Positions 1 to 8,472 of a stretch of 17,429 nt of DNA are shown piece by piece (the stretch's first letter is position 1; the number at the start of each line of letters is the position of its first letter). A model generated the notes under the pieces. It did no database searches. It saw only the letters and a program-made list of their open reading frames with translations, and was not told the origin of the DNA. Source of the DNA: CAYMFD01 sp964389475 (GTDB lineage Bacteria > Bacteroidota > Bacteroidia > Chitinophagales > Saprospiraceae); assembly GCA_964389475.1 (NCBI GenBank), contig CAYMFD010000085.1:1-17429 (forward strand), given 5' to 3'. A program made the translations under genes and the position numbers.

Positions 1-1788
1 GTCTACGGTAGGGACACTGCACAAGTTCTGCAGATCATTGGGCAGACAACCGTCAAGGTTATTATCGTTGAGCCAAAGCTCAGTCAATGCCGTGAGGTTA
101 CCAAACTCCGGAGGTATATTCGATGATAATAGATTATTTTGAAGATTTAAGAAGTTCAATCCTGTGGACAAGCCTATGCTCGCAGGCAGTGGGCCCGTCA
201 GCATGTTATCTCTTAGTGAGAGATGGGTCAAAAGACCATTTGACCCCATATTAATTGGTATATCCCCGGTAAGGCTATTATCACTAAGATTGATTCGCCT
301 TAAGTTATTCAAATTGGTTATTTCTGGTGGTATTGGTCCAGTAAGTTGATTATCGGGGATATGAATAGCTATTAGATTGGACAGTAACCCAATTTGAGAG
401 GAGATTTGCCCTGACACATTTCCTTTCAATATTAGGTTCTGTAAGTTGCTCAAGGAGTAAACTTCATTGGGAATACTACCTGAGAATGTGCCTGCAAGGC
501 TGAGATATTCTAACTCTGTGAAATCTCCCAATGCAGGTGGTAACGTACCCGTGAGATTGTTGCTACCACCATTGATCCATACACAATCTGGTATGCCATC
601 TAGGTCAATACAAGTCACCCTATCATTTGCATCGCATGTTACACCATACCAGTTGCAATAGTCGCAGTCGGTACCAGCTACGCCAGCTACCCATCCTGTA
701 TTGTTCGTCCAGGTAGCACCATTGGTACTGTTGTAGAGAGCGATCAGGGCATCGAAGTCGTTTTGATTGGCTGGGGTGCATGCACCACAGGCTCCCAGCT
801 GACTACTACAGAAGGTGGGCCAGGTGTCGTTATCAAGGAGCGGATTATTACTGATATCGACATCTGGTGCTGTACAGAGATTCAATAAATTGGGATCTAG
901 GCATCCTGTAAGCTGATTATCATTTAACCAAAAAATCTGAATACTAGTAAGATTACCAAGCTCTTGCGGAATGGAACCCGATAGTTGATTATTGTCTAAA
1001 AGAAGACGCTGCAGAGAAGTAAGACTACCTAATTCAAATGGTATTTGACCTGTCAGAGCATTTCTACTCGCATTAAATCTGAACAAGTTATTCATACTAC
1101 CTATTGCAATCGGTATAGGCCCACTAAGCGCATTATCATCTATATCTAGGTACTCAAGCAAAGATGCTTGATTGATGGTAGAGGGAATTAAACCAGTTAA
1201 ACCGTTACCACCGACATACATTCCCAATAAACTGGTCAATCCCAGATAGGATGACGGTAGTACACCACTCAAGCTGTTATTACTTAAATGAAGCCATTCT
1301 AAAGATGGCGTATTAAAGGTCGGGATAGAGCCAGTCAAACTATTATTGTTCAACCAAATCCTAATAATAGAATTATGATTGGAAAGACTAACAGGAATCG
1401 TCCCACTAATTTGATTATGACTTAAGTAAAGTGACTCTAATTGCGCAAGATCACCTAATTGCGCCGGAAGCAAACCCGAAAGATTATTACCTGAACCATT
1501 AACAGTTGAATTATCACAACTTGCACCACCATCTAGGTCAATACAACTAACTCGCCCAGCACCATTGCACTGAATACCATACCAATTACTCATATCTGTA
1601 CCTGTAGGAGGACTAGGGTTAGCATTTAAGGTTGCCTGATCAGGCCAGCCAGAGTTATCTGTCCAACTATCTCCATTGGTATTCAAATACAAGGCTCTCA
1701 ACGCCGCGTAATCATCTGGGTGATTGCATTGAGCAAACACGGTAGTCAAACTAGCCAAGAGAAAAAGCAAGCAGTGTATATATCTCAT
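1..1788 (-). CDS. Secreted leucine-rich-repeat surface protein, 3' end outside window
   Basis: The minus strand is open without a stop for 596 codons from the ATG at 1788-1786 to base 1, so the C-terminus is missing. Residues 1-19 form a signal peptide (MRYIHCLLFLLASLTTVFA, then Q20-C21). Two similar blocks follow. Each begins with an N-terminal cap (DYAALRALY..TNGDSW near 26-42; DFDALIALY..TNGATW near 344-360) with a WYGI/WYGV..C motif, then plant-type repeats of the form L-x-G-x-IP-x-x-[LI]-G-x-L-x-x-L-x-x-L-x-L-x-x-N. I see roughly eight repeats at 100-297 and seven at 405-582. Each block ends in a cysteine cap (GCLDPNLLNLC near 295; GCLPNDLQNLC near 580). Repeats of this kind usually mediate extracellular binding. 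A T9SS signal would be expected beyond the window but cannot be seen. The start overlaps the stop of the upstream short gene as ATGA, suggesting translational coupling. The ligand is unknown. Confidence 0.88.
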   Translation of the reverse strand, partial: MRYIHCLLFLLASLTTVFAQCNHPDDYAALRALYLNTNGDSWTDNSGWPDQATLNANPSPPTGTDMSNWYGIQCNGAGRVSCIDLDGGASCDNSTVNGSGNNLSGLLPAQLGDLAQLESLYLSHNQISGTIPVSLSNHNSIIRIWLNNNSLTGSIPTFNTPSLEWLHLSNNSLSGVLPSSYLGLTSLLGMYVGGNGLTGLIPSTINQASLLEYLDIDDNALSGPIPIAIGSMNNLFRFNASRNALTGQIPFELGSLTSLQRLLLDNNQLSGSIPQELGNLTSIQIFWLNDNQLTGCLDPNLLNLCTAPDVDISNNPLLDNDTWPTFCSSQLGACGACTPANQNDFDALIALYNSTNGATWTNNTGWVAGVAGTDCDYCNWYGVTCDANDRVTCIDLDGIPDCVWINGGSNNLTGTLPPALGDFTELEYLSLAGTFSGSIPNEVYSLSNLQNLILKGNVSGQISSQIGLLSNLIAIHIPDNQLTGPIPPEITNLNNLRRINLSDNSLTGDIPINMGSNGLLTHLSLRDNMLTGPLPASIGLSTGLNFLNLQNNLLSSNIPPEFGNLTALTELWLNDNNLDGCLPNDLQNLCSVPTVD

Positions 1789-2027
1789 AACTGTTCTAAT
1801 TCTTGCACCACAACCATAGATGCTTTAGGCATTACATCATTGTCGCAGTCTACATCATAGTTATAGGTAAAGAGATTACTTGTAGGTATCGTAATACAAC
1901 TATTACAACTCGTTCCCGGATTGTCCGTCTGCCATGTCGTGATAAAAGGTGCTTGGGCGGTCAGCCACTGTGCACAGAATAGGATACTGCCTATTATGGC
2001 GATCCGGTAAAGCGACTGATACATCAT
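1785..2027 (-). CDS. Truncated N-terminal copy of the BspA-family protein
   Basis: This 80-residue reading frame begins with a plausible signal peptide (MMYQSLYRIAIIGSILFCAQ, cleavage probably after TAQA near residue 26). It continues with the FITTW, NPGTSCNSCITIPT and YDVD motifs that open both halves of the neighbouring upstream gene. Homology stops inside the DxDxDG loop: the intact copies read DVDWDNDG or DVDWNNDG, while this one reads DVDCDNDV and then an unrelated tail ending at TGA 1787-1785. No DUF285 repeats or sorting domain follow. It is most simply a deletion remnant of a third paralogue. Because its stop overlaps the ATG of the leucine-rich-repeat gene (ATGA), it may still be translated and act as a leader. 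A genuine small secreted protein cannot be excluded. Confidence 0.6.
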   Translation of the reverse strand: MMYQSLYRIAIIGSILFCAQWLTAQAPFITTWQTDNPGTSCNSCITIPTSNLFTYNYDVDCDNDVMPKASMVVVQELEQL

Positions 2028-2073
2028 ACGTGCAGGGTTATAGGGTAGAGATAAGCGATTAGGTCAGTGTAGA

Positions 2074-4491
2074 TCAGTCATACTTGATGACCTTAGTAGT
2101 ATGGCTATGGCCTGTGGCTGTGTCTACAAGCTGGATGATGTATAGGCCGGCTGGCAACGCAGTCATATCGAGCTGATCAGCACCCTCAGCACGGAGCTGT
2201 ACGCTACCGGTTACATCTATGACAGCTAACTGGTCTACCGGCTGGCTGAGGTGTAGAGAGTGGCTCACAGGATTAGGGTAGAGCACCAGATAAGTGAGCG
2301 GTGCAGAGATAGTGGATACCGCACAGGCACCTTGAGTATCTCCTACTATTTCCCATCCTTTGGCCAAGAGGGCATTGCGGGCCGCAGAGGCGTCTTGACT
2401 ATACGATAAGCCATCAGCTCCTAGCTCCAGATCGTCTGGCATACTAGGGTTAACCGCCCAGGCTATGAGTGTCCGAGAATAATTATCGCACGATAGTCCA
2501 CAGAAGTCGAGCATCCCTCCGAGGCTTACAGCGGCTGATAGCTGCCAGTCACCCAAGTCGGCATCAAAGCTCTCCGCACCGCTAAACATATCAGACAGAT
2601 CATCCGCTGACGACACGTCCCACGTCGACAAGTCTTGATTAAACTGGCTAGCACCTCTAAACATGCGATCGGCATATCGTAGGCTAGAGACGTCCCAGCT
2701 ACTGATATCCTGATCAAAACTCTCTGCGTTGCTGAATGTCTCCTCAAATCCCTCGCAGCGAGATACGTCCCAGGTAGAGATGTCTCCATTGAAAAATCTG
2801 CACCGCTCAAACATGTGACTCATGTTCTCTACACGGCTTACATCCCACTGGTCGAGATCCTGATCAAAAAATGTGCAGGCTCTGAAAAGAAAGCCCATCT
2901 CATCGACTCTGGATACATCCCAGTGATTGAGTGGTGCTGATAGATTTTCTGCACCAGAAAACATAAATCGCATGGATGTCACCCTGGACAGGTCTGGAGC
3001 TGGTATATCTCCAAAGTCTAAAAAACTACAGCCCTCAAAGGCTTGCTCCATACTCTCCCATCTATTACTACCCCATTGCTCTATACGAGTCAGTTTATTC
3101 TTATCGCCCTCATCATTAAAGTAGATACGTGGAAAGATCCCTCTAACCCCAACTGAGTATGTCCCTGCGGTACCAAAGTCATAGGTCACGCTAGCGGTCA
3201 AGCCTATTTCGTCGTAGATACCATCATTATTCCAATCAACATCGTAATTGTATGTACTCCCAGAGTGAGTCGGGATCGTGATGCATGAGTTACAGCTCGT
3301 ACCAGGATTCGTCGTCCGCCAGGTCGTGATGAATCCGTCCTCATCGACTACGATACACTCCGCAAAGATATCGCCTGTGATCGTCCAGCCCTTGCTAATG
3401 AGGACCTGTCTAGCAGCTGTACCGGCAGTATTATACTGCATGTTTTGTGCTTGCATTTGTACTTCTCCGTCGATATCAGGATTATTTGCCCATCCAGCTA
3501 ACGTGCTCGAATAGTTGAGACACGACATTCCACTGTAATCGAAGAGGCCAGCTGTGAAAGATGTGTCTTGAGAGCCTACAGCTGCATTGAAGTTTGGCAC
3601 TCGGCCTATAGCCCAGGCGCCTAAATCGTGATCAAAGCTACTGGCTCGATAGAACATTGCTGCCATACCACCTACAGATGATACGTCCCACGAGCCGATG
3701 TCTTGATTAAACGATGACGCCTCGTAAAACATTGAACTCATACTCGAGACACTACTCACATCCCACTGTCCTATGTCCTGATTAAAGCTCAGCGCCAATC
3801 TAAACATCGTACTCATATCCTCTACCTTACTTACATCCCAGTTACCAATAGGCTGATTGAAGGAAGTACATCCGGCAAAACAATTCCTCATTGATTCAAC
3901 TTTTCCCACGTCCCATGCACTAATATCTTGGTTGAATACTTCGGCACCCGCAAAAGCAAAGGTCATATCGGTCACATTACTTACATTCCATCCTGATATA
4001 TCACCGTTAAACCTAGCGCAACCAGCGAAGGCAGCAAAAAGAGAATTCACTCGACTTACATCTGCATTATCCGAAGCTGTGCATATCATATTGGCACAAC
4101 CGGCAAATGCCTCATCCATACTACTCCACTCAATATCTCCCCATTGAGCAATATTTAATATTTTCAGATGGTCGTCGGTATCAGGACGTGTTGCTGATGC
4201 ATCAAAATTTATCCTGGGAAAGTCTCCTCTTATCGCAATAGTGTACATCCCTTGCGTACCAAAGTCATGCGTCACCTCACCAGTGATACCTAACTGGTCA
4301 TAAACGCCATCATTGTCCCAGTCTACATCATAATCGTAGCCACCGCCAGTGGTGGGAATCGTAATACAGGAGTTGCAACTAGAGCCTGGATTATCCGTCT
4401 TCCAGGTCGTAATGAAAGGTGCTTGAGCTACTAAGGTCTTACAAAAGAGGAACAAGAGTAGCGTCGTCGTTTGGGGTCTGATCACTAGCAT
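2074..4491 (-). CDS. BspA-family (DUF285) surface protein with duplicated halves and T9SS sorting domain
   Basis: I chose the ATG at 4491 because it begins a good signal peptide (MLVIRPQTTTLLLFLFCKTLVAQA). An in-frame ATG at 4530 would add 13 residues and give 818; residue numbers here use that longer form. The mature protein has two similar halves (about 37-388 and 398-735). Each opens with FITTW, a CNSC pair, a PKD-like strand region with a DxDxDGxxD loop (70-78 and 432-440), then FPRI(N/Y)F and W(S/E)SM(D/E)(E/Q)AF. A run of ~25-residue DUF285 repeats follows, with core FNQDIxxWDVSxVxxMxxMF. Each half closes with a C-xNYS-xTL-xW motif and GW(T/E)I(T/V)GD. Residues 744-818 are a T9SS type A sorting domain (YPNPV..L, GLYIIQLVD). 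The protein is expected to be exported through T9SS and anchored or released at the cell surface, probably for adhesion. It lies 78 bp after the FN3 protein gene (39 bp using the longer start), consistent with one transcript. Confidence 0.88.
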   Translation of the reverse strand: MLVIRPQTTTLLLFLFCKTLVAQAPFITTWKTDNPGSSCNSCITIPTTGGGYDYDVDWDNDGVYDQLGITGEVTHDFGTQGMYTIAIRGDFPRINFDASATRPDTDDHLKILNIAQWGDIEWSSMDEAFAGCANMICTASDNADVSRVNSLFAAFAGCARFNGDISGWNVSNVTDMTFAFAGAEVFNQDISAWDVGKVESMRNCFAGCTSFNQPIGNWDVSKVEDMSTMFRLALSFNQDIGQWDVSSVSSMSSMFYEASSFNQDIGSWDVSSVGGMAAMFYRASSFDHDLGAWAIGRVPNFNAAVGSQDTSFTAGLFDYSGMSCLNYSSTLAGWANNPDIDGEVQMQAQNMQYNTAGTAARQVLISKGWTITGDIFAECIVVDEDGFITTWRTTNPGTSCNSCITIPTHSGSTYNYDVDWNNDGIYDEIGLTASVTYDFGTAGTYSVGVRGIFPRIYFNDEGDKNKLTRIEQWGSNRWESMEQAFEGCSFLDFGDIPAPDLSRVTSMRFMFSGAENLSAPLNHWDVSRVDEMGFLFRACTFFDQDLDQWDVSRVENMSHMFERCRFFNGDISTWDVSRCEGFEETFSNAESFDQDISSWDVSSLRYADRMFRGASQFNQDLSTWDVSSADDLSDMFSGAESFDADLGDWQLSAAVSLGGMLDFCGLSCDNYSRTLIAWAVNPSMPDDLELGADGLSYSQDASAARNALLAKGWEIVGDTQGACAVSTISAPLTYLVLYPNPVSHSLHLSQPVDQLAVIDVTGSVQLRAEGADQLDMTALPAGLYIIQLVDTATGHSHTTKVIKYD
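2077..2301 (-). other. T9SS type A C-terminal sorting domain (BspA-family protein)
   Basis: This segment encodes the last ~75 residues. It starts at the LVLYPNPVSHSLHL strand, passes through VIDVTGSVQL, and ends with LPAGLYIIQLVD and TTKVIKYD. The order YPNP, then a turn, then GxYxxxL, then a terminal KxxKxx is the usual pattern of this export and attachment signal in Bacteroidota. Confidence 0.85.
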
Positions 4492-4569
4492 AAGGTTAAA
4501 AATATCATTTACTTTACAATTAATACACATTATTGAGTAGGCGGTCGCTTTAACAACTACTTATGCCGC

Positions 4570-7107
4570 TTACAATTTAATAAATCGCATCGATGTAACC
4601 TGACCATCGCTGTATAGCTGTGCATAGTACATACCTGGCGACAGGTGATCGACACTGTGCGGGCTACCCACCTCATACGATGGCCTACTATCTACTAGAG
4701 CACCTGCTGAGTTGTAGATATTCAAGCCCATCTTATCTGTGACTGAATGACCAGTAGATCTCGCAATCGTGATATAGTCGCTACTTGTTGTGGGGTACAA
4801 CATCAGGTCAGACCCGGTCACCTCCTCCGTACTCGTCGTCATGGCTGTCATAAAGCAGGTAGCTGTACAGGCACCTGCTGCACCAGCATCGTTGTAGGGT
4901 GTTACGGTCACGCAGACGAAGGTATTACTAGGTAGGTCTACGGCTACATAGTTGGTGGTCACACCGACGTCTGTCTGGCTAATGATGGTCTGGCCCTGAG
5001 CATCACGGACCTCTAGAAGATAACCACTAGCGTCTGCTACAGCATCCCATGTCATATTGACGGTCGTAGGTATGTCTTGGGCATTATTGGCTGGTGCAGT
5101 AACTGTAGTGCAGGAGGGCGGACTTACAGACGCCGTCGTAAAGCACCGCTGACTACATCCGCTGGCATTACCGTCTGCATTACCAGGCGTAACTGTTACG
5201 CAAATTGTACTACCCATAGGCAAGTCGTTAAGGATATAGCTGGTGACGTTGCCGGCATTGGTATTAAGGAATTCACTACCGTCCTCCGTCGACTTGACCA
5301 TGTAAAAGGTAGCTTCCGCAACCGCATCCCAAGTGATATTGACGGTCGTCGGCACATTTTGGGCATTGTTAGCAGGTGAGGTAATGGCCGTACATGATAG
5401 CTGCGGGAGCTGAGTAGTAAAGCATACCTGGCTGCACCCGCTGGCACTGCCAGCTTCATTATTAGGGGTGATGGTAACGCATACATTGCTACCCTCAGGC
5501 AGGTCTGTAAGCGTGTAGCTGGTGCCGCTAATTACAGTTATATCGAGAAAGCTAGCACCATCAGCCGTTACTGTCATTCTATAATCCGTCGCCGCTGATA
5601 CTGGCGTCCACCGGATTGTGACATCTGTGGTAATATTACTAGCCCCGTCTGATGGGAAGAACAGGCTCGAGCAGTCTGGCACCATAATACCGCTCTCTGT
5701 GGTAAACCTTGTCTGCAAGCAGTCACTTGCAGAGGCAACATTGTTGACAGGTGTGACTGTTGCATAGATGGTCGTAGTAGCGGGCAAGTTGCTTACGGTA
5801 TAAGACAGCGTATTACCCACATTAACCTGATTAAGTATATCAGTGGCGAATACGGATGTACCGAGTGTCAATACATAAGCATCAGCGTCGTTGGCTGCCG
5901 GCCAAGTTAATGTGACATTCTCCGGCACATCGATAGCACCGTTGGCTGGAAAAGATAGTGATGTGCAGCCTGGAGCACCACATTCTCCAGCCGTCCATTC
6001 ATTATCAGTATAGCCATCAGAATAAGCTGAGCTAGGGTTTCCATACACCTCGCCATTAACGCATACTGGGTCATATTGAGTATTAGTCACTAGGGGTGCA
6101 GTCCACTCTAGGTAGCAGATATCATCGATGTAGTACGACGTATTGTTGTTACCATCTATTCCATAGAAATTTACATCCGTAATTTGATTGGACTGATAAT
6201 TCGTTAGTTTAGCTAAGAAGTTATTATCCCACCAGAGCTCGATTTCATTTTCATGCGGCTGGAAGATGATGGCTACATCGACCCAGCGATTAGCAGGACC
6301 AGCGGTAGTGCTAGCTATCAAGGTCTGTTGAGAATAGATGGATACTACTCCAGCATTGACCTGCATCCGTAGGCCATAGTTGGTATTGTTAGTTTCTAGT
6401 CCCCACTCGCCAGACCCTCCTGATGGTATGTACATGGCAAACTCTATGCGAGCTCGTTGCCCCTCCATGATGGTCTGACTAATATTAAAGTCAATGTCAG
6501 TATTGCTACTAACCCACATACTATTATTGCGAGACTGGCTAGGGCTATTAACCACCGTTGCATCACCAGAGGTGCTGGCAAATCTCGTGAATGTACCACC
6601 AGACTGAGGGGATAGATTGCCCAAACTGTATGTATCAAAATCATCACACACCGTTACATCCACACCTTGATTTTCGCACAACGTACCGTCGTCAATACAA
6701 TTATATATCTCGCGACCTGGATCAAAGAACAAGCCGTCACCTACTGTACAATTGAAGGAAAATGAAAAGCCTGTACAAGCCTGCAATACATTACCAGAAC
6801 AGTCAAACACTGTACTTGCATGGCTGCCTAAAATATCACCTTCCACCGTGCAAGTCATACTTACCGTGATCGTCGACTCCGCCTCATTGTAGGAGACCGT
6901 CGTAATACAGTCTTCATTGCCAGAACTACGTCCACACGACATAGACGCCACCTCTACCTCAACGAAGCCGAGACAACGAATTTCTTGATCTGTGAGTCCA
7001 CAGCTCAATAATGCTTCTGAGCAGTTACTAGGTGTAGCGCAGAGGCCACAAGAAAGCAACGCCATTGCAAAGGCATAAAGTGCAAGTCGAAGTATACATG
7101 ATTTCAT
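4570..7107 (-). CDS. Secreted multidomain T9SS protein: ConA-like region, Kazal-like remnant, four FN3 repeats
   Basis: I chose the ATG at 7107 because MKSCILRLALYAFAMALLSC forms a signal peptide; an in-frame ATG at 7134 adds nine residues (854 total, numbering used here). A cysteine-rich segment spans about 28-165. Residues ~163-345 look like a concanavalin A/LamG-type sandwich (VCDDFDTYSLGNL start, RARIEFAMYIP, NRWVDVAIIF, ELWWDN, YYIDDICY). At 354-386 is a Kazal-like stretch (YDPVC..YGNP..GEC) lacking its inner cysteines. Four FN3-like repeats follow at about 389-478, 487-574, 580-667 and 674-763, each with ITW, Y and CVT(V/I)TP-type strands and paired cysteines. Residues 776-854 are a T9SS sorting domain (LMLYPT, LSPGMYYAQL, RFIKL). 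It is probably a cell-surface binding protein; I see no catalytic motif. It lies 66 bp (39 bp with the longer start) after the lipoprotein gene, on the same strand. Confidence 0.85.
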   Translation of the reverse strand: MKSCILRLALYAFAMALLSCGLCATPSNCSEALLSCGLTDQEIRCLGFVEVEVASMSCGRSSGNEDCITTVSYNEAESTITVSMTCTVEGDILGSHASTVFDCSGNVLQACTGFSFSFNCTVGDGLFFDPGREIYNCIDDGTLCENQGVDVTVCDDFDTYSLGNLSPQSGGTFTRFASTSGDATVVNSPSQSRNNSMWVSSNTDIDFNISQTIMEGQRARIEFAMYIPSGGSGEWGLETNNTNYGLRMQVNAGVVSIYSQQTLIASTTAGPANRWVDVAIIFQPHENEIELWWDNNFLAKLTNYQSNQITDVNFYGIDGNNNTSYYIDDICYLEWTAPLVTNTQYDPVCVNGEVYGNPSSAYSDGYTDNEWTAGECGAPGCTSLSFPANGAIDVPENVTLTWPAANDADAYVLTLGTSVFATDILNQVNVGNTLSYTVSNLPATTTIYATVTPVNNVASASDCLQTRFTTESGIMVPDCSSLFFPSDGASNITTDVTIRWTPVSAATDYRMTVTADGASFLDITVISGTSYTLTDLPEGSNVCVTITPNNEAGSASGCSQVCFTTQLPQLSCTAITSPANNAQNVPTTVNITWDAVAEATFYMVKSTEDGSEFLNTNAGNVTSYILNDLPMGSTICVTVTPGNADGNASGCSQRCFTTASVSPPSCTTVTAPANNAQDIPTTVNMTWDAVADASGYLLEVRDAQGQTIISQTDVGVTTNYVAVDLPSNTFVCVTVTPYNDAGAAGACTATCFMTAMTTSTEEVTGSDLMLYPTTSSDYITIARSTGHSVTDKMGLNIYNSAGALVDSRPSYEVGSPHSVDHLSPGMYYAQLYSDGQVTSMRFIKL
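4846..5970 (-). repeat. Four tandem FN3-like repeats within the T9SS protein
   Basis: The four repeats are about 90 residues each and share PANGA/PANNAQ near the start, a TxxITW/TWDAV strand, a Y one strand later, and CVTVTPxN..G.ASGC..xCFTT at the end. The third and fourth are the closest pair: both carry PANNAQ(N/D)(V/I)PTTVN(I/M)TWDAVA, and the underlying DNA near 5038-5110 and 5328-5395 remains visibly alike. This points to a fairly recent internal duplication. Confidence 0.75.
5977..6075 (-). other. Kazal-like segment lacking inner cysteines
   Basis: Residues 354-386 of the FN3 protein read YDPVC, then NGEVYGNP, then a glycine-containing stretch, then GEC. This follows the bacterial Kazal-type pattern (DPVC, G/TYxN, GxC), but the cysteines normally found after DPVC and after the asparagine are replaced by residues such as V and S. 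Only the two outer cysteines remain. Protease inhibition is therefore not supported; it may be a structural linker. Confidence 0.5.
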
Positions 7108-7173
7108 AGTTAGTAAATTTATTGTGTTTGTCAAATAGTTTATAAAAAGCCGTTGTCAAGGCGATCGGTTTAT

Positions 7174-8145
7174 TTATGCCTTACTCCCCCTCACCAATCG
7201 CATCTGCCTGCCTTTGTCGGTGTGATATAGGGTCATGGACGACTCCGTGTGAGCTCTGAGGGACAGTCGATGTAATTGATCCCCGATCATAAGGTTGATC
7301 ACGAAGCTATTGCCTGCATGTGTGATGCTGTAGGTACCAGGAGACACCTTGCCCTTCTTGATGATAGACACTTGATTGTCGGGCATAAATACAAATGACG
7401 TAGTCGATCCCACCTTCCACTCGCCTATGATATCAGCATCAGCGGTGACTGCTGCCACCATCTTGCGAGTATCGTCTGCCAGATAATTGCGGATCGTCGT
7501 AGCATCCGTGTAGCTGACCGCCTCCTTATTCTTAACCTTTGGGCTGTAGTATTCGCCATCTTTATTCATCTTGACGTATGTACCATCCCCGATGGGCGGT
7601 GTTTGAAAACTAAAAACTCCTACAACGTCATTGGTCTCTACCATAATGAGTCTACACTCGAACGTATAGCCCTCCTCTGCGAAGACGCCATGCTTCCACG
7701 TCTTCTGCTCACCTTTCTTATCCTTATATCTATTGGATACATAAGCAGCAGGATCAGCAGTGGTAATTACCTCTAGTATGAGGTCAGTCTTCATGGCTTC
7801 TTTTAATACAGAATAATCGGTAATACTACCCTCCGATCGCTCATACTCGTCGAAGACCTTCTGGAAGAGCTTACGGTCTCGCACCGTGTAGTCTGCTCTT
7901 GTAAACTCCTTCTCAATCGCCGTATAGATCGGATTGAGGGTCTCCTTAGTGATGACGTCCGTCTCAATCTCTGTATCCGTCCTCAAAACGATAGAGGCAC
8001 CGGGCTTTAAGAATGTAAACGCTTTGATCTTATCCTTGACAATTAGCTCGTCGCTAGGCTGGTCAAAGATGATGTATCCAGACTTGGTGCTAGAGCAACT
8101 GGCTAACAAGAGTAACGCGGCGATTGAGTAGAGTAGCGTTTTCAT
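7174..8145 (-). CDS. Lipoprotein with CsgG/LpoB-like N-terminal part and small C-terminal beta domain
   Basis: This 323-residue protein starts with a lipoprotein signal (MKTLLYSIAALLLLASC, acylated Cys17, followed by SSTKS), so it should sit in the outer membrane or its periplasmic face. Residues ~38-130 (KAFTFLKPG.., IYTAIEKEF.., YTVRDRKLFQKVFDEY.., LKEAMKTDLILEV) alternate helix and strand in the way of CsgG/LpoB/TolB-N-type lipoproteins, where a name or ligand is ranked as 'known or unknown' by K-x-D-hh-hxV segments; this resemblance is by pattern only. Residues ~237-323 (IIGEWKVGSTTSFVFMPDNQVSI.. through MTLYHTDKGRQMRLVR) look like a small lipocalin-like beta domain. It is the first gene of the leftward run, and its ATG at 8145 faces the 458-bp divergent region. 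The function is not known. Confidence 0.8.
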   Translation of the reverse strand: MKTLLYSIAALLLLASCSSTKSGYIIFDQPSDELIVKDKIKAFTFLKPGASIVLRTDTEIETDVITKETLNPIYTAIEKEFTRADYTVRDRKLFQKVFDEYERSEGSITDYSVLKEAMKTDLILEVITTADPAAYVSNRYKDKKGEQKTWKHGVFAEEGYTFECRLIMVETNDVVGVFSFQTPPIGDGTYVKMNKDGEYYSPKVKNKEAVSYTDATTIRNYLADDTRKMVAAVTADADIIGEWKVGSTTSFVFMPDNQVSIIKKGKVSPGTYSITHAGNSFVINLMIGDQLHRLSLRAHTESSMTLYHTDKGRQMRLVRGSKA

Positions 8146-8452
8146 AATGGGTTAATATTAATACTTGATAACCCAAATATGAAGCGATGCACAGGCTGCG
8201 ATCTACACAGATGTATGAGCCGACAGATATACTGTATAAAGTGTCACTAGATAGCATACCTGCACCCAAAATCATGATCGCGGATAATTATGATGTTGCA
8301 ACAAATCAAGAGTAAGCACAGACAATTATAGGTTTTATGCCTGGGAGCATAGTGCGACTAAACTACCCATTCACACCTTAATCTCGACCGTTTACTAATT
8401 ATTAAAGCATTCTCGCTAGACAGATTACCGCTGAATAGGACCCATAACCTAT

Positions 8453-8472
8453 ATTTATGGCAGTCCATAAAT
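8453..8472. promoter_or_regulatory. Inverted repeat, 8-bp arms with 4-nt loop
   Basis: ATTTATGG at 8453-8460 is the exact reverse complement of CCATAAAT at 8465-8472, with cagt between them. Its right arm overlaps the left arm of the 17-bp dyad, so as RNA the two structures exclude each other. It lies 131 bp before the acidic-protein ATG. Confidence 0.5.

Noticed and set aside
4570..7107. Lipoprotein assignment for the FN3 protein from LLSC near residue 29
   Set aside because: The box has Leu at -2, which is uncommon, the same ALLSCGL string occurs again shortly after, and the protein carries a T9SS domain that normally goes with a standard signal peptide. It remains possible.
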